The notes below the pieces were generated by a model, which searched no databases, was not told the origin of the DNA, and saw nothing but the letters and a program-made list of their open reading frames with translations. DNA of 64,000 nt from Jaltomata sinuosa (Eukaryota; Streptophyta; Magnoliopsida; Solanales; Solanaceae), in contig QJPP01001947.1 of NCBI GenBank assembly GCA_003996215.1, positions 372,001 to 436,000 of the forward strand, read 5' to 3'. Shown here one piece after another: positions 21,799-33,218 of the stretch (position 1 is its first letter; each line of letters opens with the position of its first letter). The translations under genes and the position numbers were made by a program.

Positions 21799-23749
21799 TC
21801 AAACCCCCAAACGTGAACTATTGTTTGTATTAAAGCAAGATAATCATAAGGCAATGAATGAATTATGCTCTAGACTAAATCAAGGCACAAAAGACTATTC
21901 TATACTAAAAATTAAGAAAAAGAATAAACAAAAGAATCAACTACGATGCTCTTCTCAATTTGAACCACCACAAATTTAAGGCAATTGATCATTTCAAAAA
22001 TCTTTTCCAAAAGGACTTCATTTCTCATTCAAAACCAAAGGAAGTTTGTCATTCAAAACAAGGCATTTAAGCTTCTCAAGTCATTGGCATGGACCGTCAA
22101 AGTTTGCCTCGATATTCGCCATATAACTTCTCTCCTTCGTTTCCCTCAATTGAAATAGAGACTTCATGTTTCAATTTGAGAGCATGATGCCACTCACCAC
22201 AAGAGAGAATCCTACTCCAAATATTTCAATTCACAAACAATGGGATTATTGGAGAACCAAGAGGACTCTCACTCTCTCAAGGAAGTTCAAGTGCATATGC
22301 GTCGAACCATAGGCTTGACCTTCATGTAAATCACCACTAATGTAGGGTAACCAAGCTCGGAATCACCAAGGACATGTGGGTTACGATGTTGGCTAGGGCT
22401 AAGGTGAGGCTTTGATTTGGTTCAAGTGACTAAACATCCCTAATTCTCTTTGTTCTCATTTCAGGCACCGCTCTCATTTTCAAATTTCAACTTCACCTTA
22501 TTTCTCCCTCACACAACCCAAGCTTCTCCTTTCCAATCATGATCATTCAATTCCTTGAATCGCCTTCATTTTGTAGCACCTATTTTTGCTTTTAATTTTT
22601 TGCTCATTGGATTGACTTTTGGAGCAATTTTCAAATCAAACCTTAGGTGCTACCTTGCACTTGGAGTGCATTCCTTTTCTTCTATTCATTTGATCACATA
22701 CACCCCGAAACTTAGGCATTTGCTTATGTTGTCTTTTCATCCCCCCCAAACTTAGGCTTTTAGCGTACTTTTCACTTCCAAGCAATTAGGAAGGACGGGT
22801 GCCAAGACTGATATTTAAAAAGGTCAAGGTGTTAACAAGGTGCCAAAGAACAGTTACAAGCTCAAAGGGATTCAGTAGGATTGATTTCATGGGAAGTCAT
22901 TTGGGTGAAGTTGCTGTAAAAAAGGGCCTAAGGTCATCTTCCAAGCTCAGTCACTCCTAGAATTTTGCCTTGAATCACATTCGGGGCGAGTTATAGATGA
23001 CACACATGCACGATAATCAAGGTAAAGTCTCACCACACAAGGTATAATGACACAAGACTTCTTTCATTAGTCTCCAAATCAATTGGGACAAATGATTTTC
23101 GACATATTCTGAGTTCATTACACACTCATTTGTGAGTCAATCAAGCCAAAGCAAGAGTGTGCAACTCATGACAAGAGAATGCTTTTCCTCAAAAAATCAT
23201 TTTCTTTATTCCTTTTATTTTCAAAAACAATTTTCCAAGAAAGAATTTTTGGTGGGCCCATTTTCGAGACAAGCAACTACAGACTCAATTTAAGACTAAA
23301 ACTTGGCATTTTCCCTTAAAAAATTCACCTCTCAATCTATCATAGGGAAACACCAACCCGGTTTGACACAAAAACAAAAGAAAAGAAAAAGAAAATAATC
23401 AAAACTTTTGCTCCTTGGGAAAGAACTGTGGTGTTAAGAAAACCCTTGGTGTTTATTGCTAAACTACTATTAACAAGGTGATATCCAATTGTATTCTCAT
23501 TATTCAATTAAAAACAAGCCTCGACGTAGGCCTTTAAGGCATTTGCAAAGCACGGGTAGTAAGACAATGGGGAATGTAAGACCGATCCATCAACACAATC
23601 TCAACAACCAAAAATCAAGCCCGGTGAGGGTGAAAATAAGCTCTAAACTAAAGCATAAGCACAAGGCCCGGCAATGACAATAAGTATCACAAGCATTCAA
23701 AATATGCCAGACAAGGACCAAATCAAATCTAGCAGAACTAAAAAGTCAA
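21799..23749 (-). other. K 3' non-coding region
   Basis: No coding domain seen. On the minus strand it runs from the extra-ORF end to the purine tract GGGGGTTTGA before the 3' LTR. It is collinear with F 45610-46550 plus 57577-58648. The stretch at 22838-22875 (AAGGTGCCAAAGAACAGTT) is the uninterrupted version of the site where element E inserted in F, which proves the E boundaries. Confidence 0.75.
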
Positions 23750-25220
23750 CATGGCCTGGCAAGGGAGCATTGCCCTCAATGCTACTAGCTCAAGGGAGAC
23801 AAGGGTGAACTCCCTGGAGGCTATACCTCTTCATCATTATCATCAGTTGCTGCCTCCTCCTTATCTGCAAGGGATGCCAACAAGTCATCCAGGGGACCAA
23901 GAATGGTGCGATGCTAGGGTCGGGTGTTCAAATTTGCCACCTCCACTGAGGGCTTACTCTTTTCTTTGTCGAGGTCATTCCAGAGTGTCTTGATAGAATT
24001 CTCACAAACATCCACCCTTTAAAAAAGATTGGACACTCTCTCTATAAATCCTTTGATGGCATTCTTCACCACCCTCTCAATCAATCCTGTGGATCATTCG
24101 ACAAGTCCCTCAATTTCCTTTCGTGGTTGTATGTTTTGTCAACCATATCTTGAAGACCACTTTTAGATAATGGACCTCTAGGTTCACTGGTAATGGATGT
24201 GTGTGTTTCTGAAATAGGAGGTGAACGAGAAGAAGCATGTAGTGCAACATTAGAGTCATTATCCTCAACTTATATCAATGCTTCTACCCTACGCCTTTTT
24301 AAAAGAGGAGCATCCCGATCAGTTTTCTTATCAAGATCCAACACGCCAATAGCCGAACAAGGCATGTCACAGTCAAAGAAAAGGACGCAGGCTCGTGCAC
24401 AAAGTTTACCGATTAACACTGGAAAAGGCAATGCATCTCCATCTCTACGAGCCTTCCTTTTGATCAGTAAGGCAATTACCTCACCAAAGTTGATATGATT
24501 CCCCACCATGATTGCAGCTATAAGAGTGGCCCCATCAAGCATGACCTTTTGGTCGTTCTGAGAAAGCATGAAGTGGTAGCAAACAAAATCATACCAAAGG
24601 TGCGCCATGAAGTATAATGACCGGTGAAGTATTTCACCCCCTATAGTGGCCCAAAGAGGTTCATCAGGAGCAATGATAGGAGCATCCCATTCGAGAGGTT
24701 TGCGCTTGAGAAGTATCTTAGCCATGAGCTTAGGAGCAAGTTCAATGGGAGTGCTCAAATAGAAAGCATTAATAGCATCCAGAGTGACCTGATTTCCTTC
24801 CATCGAACAATGACTGACTCCAATGCAGGGAATGTTTCACAACCCCTTTTGTCGCCCTTAGCATCTTGTGTGGCCTGATATGAGGCAAAGGACTCCCAGT
24901 CTAACTCCTTGTAGTAGTTCTCAGGAACCTCTTGGAATGTCTACCACTGACGGTTGGCAAACTGAGTTGGGATGTTAGGTAGGTTATCCCCCACTACATT
25001 AAGGTTAAAGCTATGCTCTATGTTGAAGGTCCTTCCCATATCTTGATCATAAATGATCCTCATCCCCTCTATTCCGAATCAAACTATCTCCTCCACAGAG
25101 ATTTGAGTTCAGGAAGATAAGGCTTTCTTCTTCCCTTTTGGGGTTAGATTGGAGAAGAAGCGAGTTTTTGACCTTCATGAACTCCTTTCGATATTACCCC
25201 TACTAGAATACATGTTCTGT
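23750..25220 (-). pseudogene. K extra ORF: putative plant transposon protein type
   Basis: The best part, 24270-24803 (177 codons), contains WYDFVCYHFMLSQNDQKVMLDGATLIAAIM, NHINFGEVIALLIKRKARRDG, LPFPVLIGKLCARACV and DKKTDRDAPLLKRRR, the pattern of the domain annotated in plants as putative plant transposon protein. Upstream, an acceptor-like TTTGTATACAG precedes the first coding-like sequence near 25215. The C-terminal stretch to 23750 has stops. Molecular role is unknown. The F copy is at 43879-45605. Its fixed place between the post-pol region and the 3' LTR shows it belongs to the element. Confidence 0.75.
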
Positions 25221-25319
25221 ATACAAAGATTGTGAGCCAAAAAAATTAAAAAAATAAAAAGAAGTTAGCAACTACAAAGGATGGAATGCAACGAATTAGA
25301 AAAACAAAGTAGGTGACAA

Positions 25320-25620
25320 AGTCTTGCGCGGACCACATGCTAAATGCACCAGCAAGAGTGCGCGTCGCATGTGCTATTGCACGAGATAAAATAATCCTAC
25401 AAGGATTTTTCCCTTAAGATGCGAAGCTGGTGGGGTCTGCACCAACAAAAGTACATATCACACTATGCTTCACCCCTCAAAATAGTGAGTTGGCTATCTT
25501 TTGAACATGGTGTGATGCCTTGTGCGACCCGCACATCAAGATCTATGCATCACATGCGGAAAGCATAAAGGCGCAATTGGAATTTTTGGTTCCTTGTGTT
25601 CTTGTGAATTACGCATGTGA
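25320..25620. promoter_or_regulatory. Internal GTGCG palindrome block next to the K extra ORF
   Basis: Repeated words such as GTGCGCGTCGCA, GCGGACC and GTGCGACCCGCAC-like occur just upstream (minus strand) of the extra ORF. F has the equivalent block at 43535-43790. The words match those of the LTR U3 cluster. No function is known; it lies in what may be the end of a leader intron. Confidence 0.5.
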
Positions 25621-26530
25621 TCTGTAGAGAAAGATGTACTTAGGCACTCGGCAGCACGTGATAAACTAACAATATTAAACAATGGGGGTAAGGTATGTCA
25701 TGACCAGAAACATTTGGGTACTCAGACTTCCCCAGATTTCCATTAACAACAACAAATAACAAGCAAAAAACTTAACGACTTACCTTAAGATGGAAGTTAC
25801 CACTTCTATCATTAGGAACATCAAGCCCTTACTTGCAACAATGGGCACCAATAATTTTTTAGCAATAATTAACCCCTCCCCACAAAAGATCATACACCTG
25901 AAGAAAATTTTCAACAAGGAATCATGGACATACGAGTGGAGAAATTCAGCCCTAACAATCAATTTTAAGCAACACCTTATGACAAATGATGATTTGCCCT
26001 TAAGAATGACGTCACCCAATCTATCATCGAGCCAAAGCATTCGTCAATCACAAGTGAGTTACTCAGACTTCACCCCAAACATTGATTTTAAGGCCAAAAT
26101 TCACTACCAATCAACACGCATTCACAAAATTCAAGTTCTACCAAGTTGACAATAAGCAAAATCATTAATGCAACTCAAAATTGGGGACCCAAAATTTTTG
26201 AATCTCACCCAAAATCAACATGGCAATTCTACTAAGCATGCTTCATAATATGAATTCCCAACCTTTATAAAAACTAGTATTTAACATCGGGGAACTTGCT
26301 ACAAGTGAATATTAAGAAGAGAGGAGTGAAAATTGAAGCTTGTCAGTGTTCAACAATGGTGACCCAAGTAGACTTTCCAGAGAGATAACGACGACAACGG
26401 TGGTGGAGAGGCAGAGATGGTTGGATGAAGGAAGGTAAAGATTTTAGGGGAGTTTGAGAGATTTAGGGAGAATTTTGGGAGAGAAATTGTAAAGTTTGGA
26501 GAAAATATGGTGGAAGATGAAGAAGGGAGG
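25621..26530 (-). other. K leader or intron-like region ahead of the extra ORF
   Basis: On the minus strand a CT-rich leader (26530 to about 26300) with TCTCC/CTCTCAAACTCC repeats is followed by AT-rich sequence with no coding signature. It is collinear with F 42525-43534. The layout resembles a plant 5' untranslated region with an intron; no clearly convincing donor was found. Confidence 0.45.
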
Positions 26531-26890
26531 CAGTTTTAAATAGAAAAGAAGATTAAAATTTTAGTCGGGTCGTCTCCGAATCGGGTCAGTCAACAAATTA
26601 GGTCAATTAAAATTCACATTTACCTCTTGTGCACCCTGACATGCGATTCGCACCAGCCTTGGTGCGGACCACATGACGTTTCACACATCGCCATTTTTCT
26701 CCCCTGGGTTTTCCCAGGCTTTTGGTTTGCCATGCGATGAAGGTGTGACATGGACTTGGGCTCGTGCTGACTGCATGGCCCAGTGCACGACACCTTAAAT
26801 TTTTCAACTTCTCCCAGGGCTTCTAATTTGGCATGCGGTGAGATGTGCCACACACACAATTACTCATGCGGTCCGCACAGTCCACCGCAC
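26531..26890 (-). promoter_or_regulatory. Putative internal promoter of K: palindromes then TATA-like box
   Basis: Block 26640-26890 holds TGCGG-T-CCGCA (26867-26877) and TGCGA-T-TCGCA (26642-26652), the same words as in the LTR. Downstream on the minus strand comes CTATTTAAAACTG (26531-26543), a TATA-like sequence, then a CT-rich leader. This is the order seen in the K LTR, suggesting a second promoter for the extra ORF. Inference from architecture only. Confidence 0.5.
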
Positions 26891-27059
26891 AACTCATTTT
26901 TGCCCTGTTCTAACTTGTACATTTTTTCGTTCTATGCATTTTCTAAAAAGACACAAAAAACAACAAAAGATAACCAAACACAAAGTAAAGAAACTTGGGT
27001 TGCCTCCCAAGAAGTGCTTGATTTAACATCGCAGCTCGACGATGCTAACTCGAATCACT

Positions 27060-28388
27060 CATTCTTTGGAATGGTGATGGTAACACTTGGCAACATCTTC
27101 TTCATCCTAAAGTTTATTTGGCTTGAGAGGCGGTTCATTGGGCCTAAATATGCTTGATCGAGGATGACTGAGAGCTCATGGTTTAATGAAGTGTGGAAAC
27201 TTTGCTATTTAGCTCACTCACTCTAGTGTTTGTCCTATCCACCTTCTTGAGAACCAAGGACAACATGTCCTCTAGCTTGGAGTGGCCGGGGTTGCTTGTT
27301 CTTAGTTGGTAGAGAGAGTCCACCTTGTTCAGAGGTATATAGGGATTTTAGCTTCGGTGATTGAAGCGATCACCATCTTTGTGTCGATCCCTCTAATTTC
27401 CTTCCCTTTCTTTATCTCGTTTCCTTCTTTGGTTCTCTTCCCTCAGGTGATAATGCCCAGGATGAGAACCCGCTGATAGAAAGCACAATTTACCATCTAC
27501 CACTATCTAATATTTGTTCATTATCACTCACTTTGATTTCCGGTGTACTCACTGCATTCACTACTTTCGCACCACCTACTCCCATCACATGCTTGGCCAT
27601 CGAGTCAATTTGCATCATCATCTTGGCCATTGTTTCATCCCTCTCCTCATCTCTTTTTCTCATTTCATAGGTCATGATGGATGGGGGTGCTCCCGAAGTT
27701 GCATATCTACTTCCCTCGTATGCCAAGCTTGGTTGGTCTTAGTCATTTGCTCTAGCAAAGTCGTGGCAATGGGAAATTCTAAGTCCATGAAGGTGCCACC
27801 TCTAAGGTTGTCAGCCACCAACTTATTTAGAGAGTTCAATGACTGATAGAAGCTTTGTAGCAATACTTTGTTCGACAACTCATGGTTCAGACACATTAGA
27901 AGCTTCTTTTTGAACCTTAACCAAACTTCATGTAGAGGCTTATCCGGGAGTTGCCTAAAGTTTGTAATATCGTTTCTTAGCTTCATCATTCGAGATGAAG
28001 AGAAGAATCTTGATATAAATGCCTCAACTAACTCAGCCCAAGATGTGATAGAATCATCCAGAAACTCTTCAAACAACGTTGTGGCTTCCCCCATCAAGGA
28101 AAAATAGAATAGGTGTAATCGGATGGACTCTTGGGAGATATGATGAAACATGAATGGTTGGCAAACCTCCACAAAATTATGGATATGCCTATTGGCATCT
28201 TCATGTGCTACTCCACTAAATAGGCCCCTCATTTGGATTAAGTGGAGAATGGTGCTTGTCACATGGAAGACAACATTTCCCACTGTGGGGGGTAGGTTGA
28301 TTGCACCCACACACCCTTGCATCATAGGCTCAGCCTCATCGGCCTTCATGAAGCTGTCAACACTGTTGTTGTCGCCAGCCTCGTCCAT
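27060..28388 (-). pseudogene. K gag (Athila type)
   Basis: Starts MDEAGDNNSVDSFM at 28388; F has the same start at 37968. The 238-codon frame (27672-28388) carries HEDANRHIHNFVEVCQPF, LFYFSLMGEATTLFEEFLDDSITSWAEL and FISRFFSSSRMMKLRNDI, the Athila capsid region. A frameshift near 27700 moves the frame; the next part (27490-27726) is Met/Lys-rich with DEERDETMAKMM. A decayed tail (27060-27300) parallels F 40620-40800. Presumably a particle protein; broken here. Confidence 0.85.
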
Positions 28389-28493
28389 ACGATATCCTAC
28401 TCAATCACAACACAAATAACAAATAAAAGTAAAAGAAGCAAGCACTCTCGAAATGACTCCAAATCAATAATCAAAAATAGCTATCAAATCAAG

Positions 28494-28511
28494 TCACTGG
28501 CAATGACACCA
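28494..28511 (-). other. Primer binding site of K (degenerate Athila type)
   Basis: Minus-strand TGGTGTCATTGCCAGTGA, four bases after the 5' LTR end, resembles TGGCGCCATTGCCGGGGA with several transitions. It sets K's orientation and agrees with the gag direction. Confidence 0.75.
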
Positions 28512-28515
28512 TTTT

Positions 28516-29571
28516 TGATAAATGCTCAAATCATACTCCCCAAATATGGAGGCACAGTGATCGTTAAACAAAACACATTTATAAGTACCCAATAGGTGTC
28601 AGGGTCATACCCACAGAGAGTTGATGATATCTATATGGAGATTGTATTGAAATGAGTTTGCAAAGAGAGTAAATGCTTAAAAACACGAAAGTAAAAGGTT
28701 GGGGGAATTGGGATTCTGTCACTACAATCGCAATTCGTAAACAAAGCAAGTAAGTAAAATGGGTGTATCAAATTGAGTAGGAGACTAGGGATGTGTATCA
28801 TGTGGGGCTTTAATGTGGGATAGGGTGTTTGCCTTTTCACACTTATTCTTGCTTATTGACATAGGTATCCTTGGTCATGGGCGTGGTGGTTTATCTCTCA
28901 ATCAACAACCACATATCCAATAATCGTGGTTAGAGCATTGTTGTTCAAAGCAATAAAAAACCAAGATCAAGTTTGGAGAGGTCACACTATCTCTAGCTTA
29001 GACCCTTAAATGGGTGATTCCGTTGATAAGAGATATTTCTAGCCTCAAATCTGAATGGAGTCCCAAGTTCCCACTAGTAATATCATATCTGAAACCATGA
29101 AATTCTCTTTCAAGAAACAACATAGTCAAGTGATGACAATTAATGTTTGCAACCATCAATTTTAGGATTAAAAGTTGGTGAAACTACTAGATCCATATCA
29201 AATAAGCAATTATAAGCAAGAATTAGCAACACCCACACCAATTTGTCAAGCACCCATTATCAACACACCCCTAGAAAGGTGAAATCATCCACTCATAGCA
29301 AAGGAGAGAGATATACCAAATGGGTAAGTCAAAATCCTCTTCATTCAAGCTGAATTTTAAGTTCTAAGTTCAATTTGAGTGCACAAATGGTTAACCAAGA
29401 GAATGGATTCAAGTCCTCTTCTTTTTAGAGAGGAAAACTTATTCTAAATGTAGAAAGATCTTCAAAATATTCAGGACTGAAGAATTCTATTTACAATTCT
29501 GCCTAAATTAGCCTTCTATAGTTTCCCAAAACATCACTACAATTCAGGACAAGATCCTTCAGGTGATGAGG
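28516..29571 (-). repeat. K 5' LTR, upstream part missing
   Basis: Matches 20357 to about 21350 of the 3' LTR. It ends abruptly near 29571 (GGTGATG), exactly where the palindrome cluster begins in the 3' LTR. The lost part includes the LTR start and the flanking target duplication. Beyond it is D sequence, so a deletion spanning the K/D boundary took the U3 part and D's flank together. Confidence 0.82.
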
Positions 29572-31677
29572 TGGTGTTCAGAGTGTACTAATCACTAAAC
29601 ACGCCCTCACACTAAAAATATCTATGCATGGTCACATCTATGGAAGTGGATGTGTGTGGGGTGGAGAAGAGAGAACCTCTAATCACCTCTTTGGACTCTA
29701 TCATAGAGATTCCCAAATTGACAAATAAGCCTAAACCTAAATGACTTAAATGGAATCCATAGAAGGTATGTGTAAGAAAGGCCAGCAACTTTGAGTGCGA
29801 GCACAAGAGAGGTTAGAAAACAAGGAGAAGATGGTTCAAGAGTAGGAGGAAGAGAATGAGAGAAAATGAATGAGAGTTGTGATGTGAGTCATGCTGCGAT
29901 AATAAATCAGGTGCTTCTTGGGAGGCAACGCAAGTTAAGGTAGTATTTTTATTCTTTTTAGTTTTTCTTTAGTGTCACCTTTGGTTTTATTTTTGTGTCG
30001 TGTCAACAGGTTGAAGGAAAGTATGAGTACCTGAGATCTTAGTTAAATATGGGGTCCTCTAGACTCCTGTGATGGACATGATGCTACTAGATAGTTCTAG
30101 AGGTCTCATGGAGTATTTCTATCTTGGCTTTTAATAAATACTTTGGCGACAAAGTACGATTTTGAGTGTGGGGTGGGAATCTTTTTATTTGTTTAGGGTG
30201 AAGTGTGTTATTGAATTTCTATTCTTATTTATTTTGATTGAATTGAAAAAAATGACAAAAAGATTTTATCTTTGCTTGTTTTGTTTTGTGTTTGGTCTGT
30301 TTAGTAGAAGCACACTTCACCCACCCCTCGGTTTTTCTTTTCGATTCTTTTTTGAGGGGGAGCCCTTTGAACCTAATATCCTTTTTAATTTTTAGGATTA
30401 AATTTAAAATTTTTTCTGCAGGAATAAATACAGATGCTCTTTCTAGGTGCTACACATGATTACTTGTTACAAGTTGGTGTTGAATTCTCTGACTCTTGTT
30501 GGCTTAAATTTAAATTCTTGCAATTGATTGGTTGAGAGTCTATAGGAATCTTTCTTAATTTGAACATATGCCAAGTGTGAGTGAGGTTTTTGTTATATTC
30601 TATGTTGCATTATGGTGTCTAGAACTTGCCCCGGGTGTTTGCAAAGAGAAATAAAGAATGTTTAGTTTAGGAGATGATATAGGCATTTGTTTGATAGCCA
30701 TGTTTTATACCCTCTTTATCAACCCTTTGTGTATGACCTTAGTTAGCCCAATTGAACCTTTAGCCTATTCGTAAGTAGCCTCATATATAGCTTATTCCTT
30801 TTCATTCAATTGCCCACAATTTGATCCAAAACTCCTAAGTGCTTTAGTTGAGAAATTAAGATGTTAAGGAGTGTAAAATTGAAGAAGGAAGAAGTTAAGT
30901 GAAGGCCCCAAGGAAATAGATTTTGGTGAGATTTATGTTTTGTTGGTAGGGAGTAATGTAATGAAAAGAAAAATTGGTCAAAAGAAGTGAATCAAGTGTT
31001 TATAACAAATACTCCCTACTAAATATGTTTAAGATAGCTTAAAAAGATAGGGCAAAACAAAAGAGAGTTGAGAAGATAATATTGGTGTAAAAATAGGTTT
31101 GTTGGGGATGAGTTTAATGTAAAGTGTGGTGTATTAAAGCTCTTAGGAAAGATAGTCACTATTCTTGACTAAATAGTTCCTACCCTTCCCTTAGCCTACA
31201 TTGCATTCCTCAAAGTCCTACTTGATCTAGAGCTTTTACATTCTGATATTAGTGGAGTACTACACTAAGGGAAAGCTTATGGTTCATCTTATGAGACATG
31301 TGAATTCTTTGTGAGAGTGAGCAAAAATTGATTCTAACACCCATTCTTGTGATAATGCGAATATGTATGAGTAAATATGGGTGACTCTCTTGTGGTGAGG
31401 GCGCATGTTTGATGATTGATAGGTGACTTATATGATCTCTTGGTTGAGTAATGTGCATGAGTTTTCTAACTGAGTAGAGTTAATTCTTGAGGCTAGGAAG
31501 TTCTAAAGTAGGATTCATGTGTTTTAAATTGCAATATGACATGCCTAAGGTTGAATGTGCTATTCATGTAGTAGTTGTAGATCTAGCTTGAGTGTCTTAG
31601 TTTCAATACAGATGTTGGAGTCTTCCTTGATTGTGATTAATGTAAATAGTTGTTCAAGGACGAATAAGACTTTATGT
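29572..31677 (+). other. D 3' region: coding-like remnant, post-pol phrase and non-coding sequence
   Basis: 29630-29870 gives a plus-strand coding-like stretch (SMEVDVCGVEKREPLITSLDSI) that I cannot assign. At 29893-29940 comes GCTGCGATAATAAATCAGG then CTTCTTGGGAGGCAACG, the phrase that follows pol in Athila-type elements and recurs in K and F. From 29940 to 31677 I see AT-rich non-coding sequence only, with no palindrome block and no extra ORF, unlike F and K. Confidence 0.65.
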
Positions 31678-31686
31678 GAGGGGTGG
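31678..31686 (+). other. Polypurine tract of D
   Basis: GAGGGGTGG lies immediately before the 3' LTR start (TGATCTTAGG). Position and composition fit the plus-strand priming site. Confidence 0.65.
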
Positions 31687-33218
31687 TGATCTTAGGCATA
31701 TTCATACACCTAAGTGTCATTATCCATGCACATTTAGCTTAGTTTTGAGGATAAATTGATGTGATATTAGGGTATATATGTTGTATGTGTGTATTTAGTT
31801 GCTAAAGTACATGTTTAAAGTGTTTAAGGTGCATTTGGAACAAGTCAAAATGATAAAATAGAGTTTAGACGAGAAAACTAGTGGTGCTAGCTTGAGCTAT
31901 GCGTATTATAGTGTACTTTGATGATCTATATTGTGTTGTATAGACTAATGTATGTTATTAATTGATGTAGGATACCATTGGATGATCTATGGAATCTATT
32001 GAGGCCTACAAACAAGCCACAAAAAGTGGGGAATCAAGGAACAAGTATACGAGGAGAAGAGAGCAAACATCGGGCAAACTCCCACATTTTTGAGGGGGTC
32101 CTAACTCATGCCTCCCAAGTCATAGTAGGAGGACCTTCCTCACACAAACCAATGCAAGGGTCTACTGGTTTGGCCACGCAGCCAGCCACGCGATGCAACC
32201 CCCCTAAAATATCAAATATTGGATTTTTAACTTGGTTTAAGTGGGGGCAAAGTTGTAAATGCATATGTATCTTATGGGGAAGCCTATGTACGATCTAAAA
32301 CACTATATAAGGAGTAATTAGCCACATTTACACACATATTTTGAAGAACACACGAATTGGGGAGCAGACAAGATATCAAGGAGGTCAAACTAGAGTTCTT
32401 TGTTCTTTAACTTTTCTTTCTTGTAGTTTTACTTTATGAACTCATATATGGAGATTTGTTGAATGAATATGAATGGATAAACACTCTATTTATAGGGTTG
32501 AGGCTACAACATGAATGTTTAATTATGGTATTATAGTTGGTTTATATGTTTACCATGTTATGTGATTGTTCTTATGTTCTTGTTTTAACTATTCTAAAGC
32601 GTCATGAACTTTAAGGTAAATATAAGTCTCAAAATGAATTGACCATAGGAGTTGAGGGACGTAATGAAGAAAGTAGGGAGTGTGGATCATATCTTTTATT
32701 GTTGGTTAGCAATTGTAAATGATGATTTATGGTTAGGATAGTGATATACCTAAACAGCCCACTAAGTTAATAAAATTGGAAGATATTTGAATGCATCAAA
32801 ATTAAAGACTCACATCCCCACTCAATGATGTAGTTGTGAGATTATTTTGGGTAGATGACTTAGAGGATGTCCATTCCCAAGTTTTAATATCAACCCTGTA
32901 GATCAACGGTCATGATAAACAACAACACCGGCTACAAACCATAGTAATGCATGAATGTCAACTAAATGCCTCAACCCTTGATCTCTCCATATATTGTTTA
33001 CAATTCGAATTTCATATCATTATTATTTTTAGTATTTAGTTTATAAAAACAATTCTCAAACTCGTGGTTACGAATCATACTTGCCTAATTTTAATAGTAA
33101 TAATTAAGCTGAATCACTTGCTAAATACCAAGTCTCTGTGGGATCGATATTTAGCTCACAAGAGCCACTTTATTACATGCACGACCACGTACACTTGAAT
33201 ATCCTCTTGGGAGAAACA
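31687..33218 (+). repeat. Element D 3' LTR
   Basis: TGATCTTAGGCATATTCATACACC to CTCTTGGGAGAAACA; 1532 bp. It keeps the canonical TG start that the 5' LTR lost. A TATA box CTATATAAGG is at 32303-32312. The palindrome cluster at 32060-32205 is weaker than in the 5' LTR. The following TGGAGTGTTATGG resumes C pol. Confidence 0.88.
32303..32312 (+). promoter_or_regulatory. TATA box of the D LTR
   Basis: CTATATAAGG about 100 bases after the palindrome cluster, followed by a stretch leading to a CT-rich leader (32400-32430). Matches plant TATA-box form. Activity not shown. Confidence 0.55.

Larger units (their letters stand above)
20357..29571 (-). mobile_element. Element K: minus-strand Athila-type element without pol, inside D
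   Basis: Order on the minus strand: truncated 5' LTR (29571-28516), primer site, gag (28388 down to about 27060), post-pol non-coding region with palindrome blocks, extra ORF (about 25220-23750), 3' region, 3' LTR (21798-20357). The sequence passes from the gag tail straight to the phrase TTCTTGGGAGGCAACCC that normally follows pol, so protease, RT and integrase are absent. It is a close relative of F (same LTR family and internal organisation). Confidence 0.87.
17450..33218 (+). mobile_element. Element D: Athila-type element inserted in C
   Basis: Two related LTRs (17450-18989 and 31687-33218), an Athila-type primer site at 18996, an Athila gag remnant to 20356, insertion K, then a 3' non-coding region ending in a purine tract. 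TGGA occurs directly on both sides (17446-17449 and 33219-33222), consistent with a target duplication. Joining the flanks restores C pol. No protease, RT or integrase of D is visible: the right end of K adjoins post-pol sequence, so a deletion removed pol or it was never there. Confidence 0.85.

Noticed and set aside
22555..22755. Open frame with hydrophobic N-terminus resembling a signal peptide
   Set aside because: It lies antisense in the non-coding 3' region of K, is short, and the collinear F region (57620-57900) does not preserve it.
30162..30395. Open frame rich in Phe/Leu, membrane-like
   Set aside because: Located in AT/T-rich non-coding 3' sequence of D; composition alone explains the hydrophobic residues and no domain is recognised.
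20357..33218. Plus-strand pol of D hidden beneath K
   Set aside because: No RT, RNase H or integrase motif of Athila type was found in either strand between 18990 and 31686.
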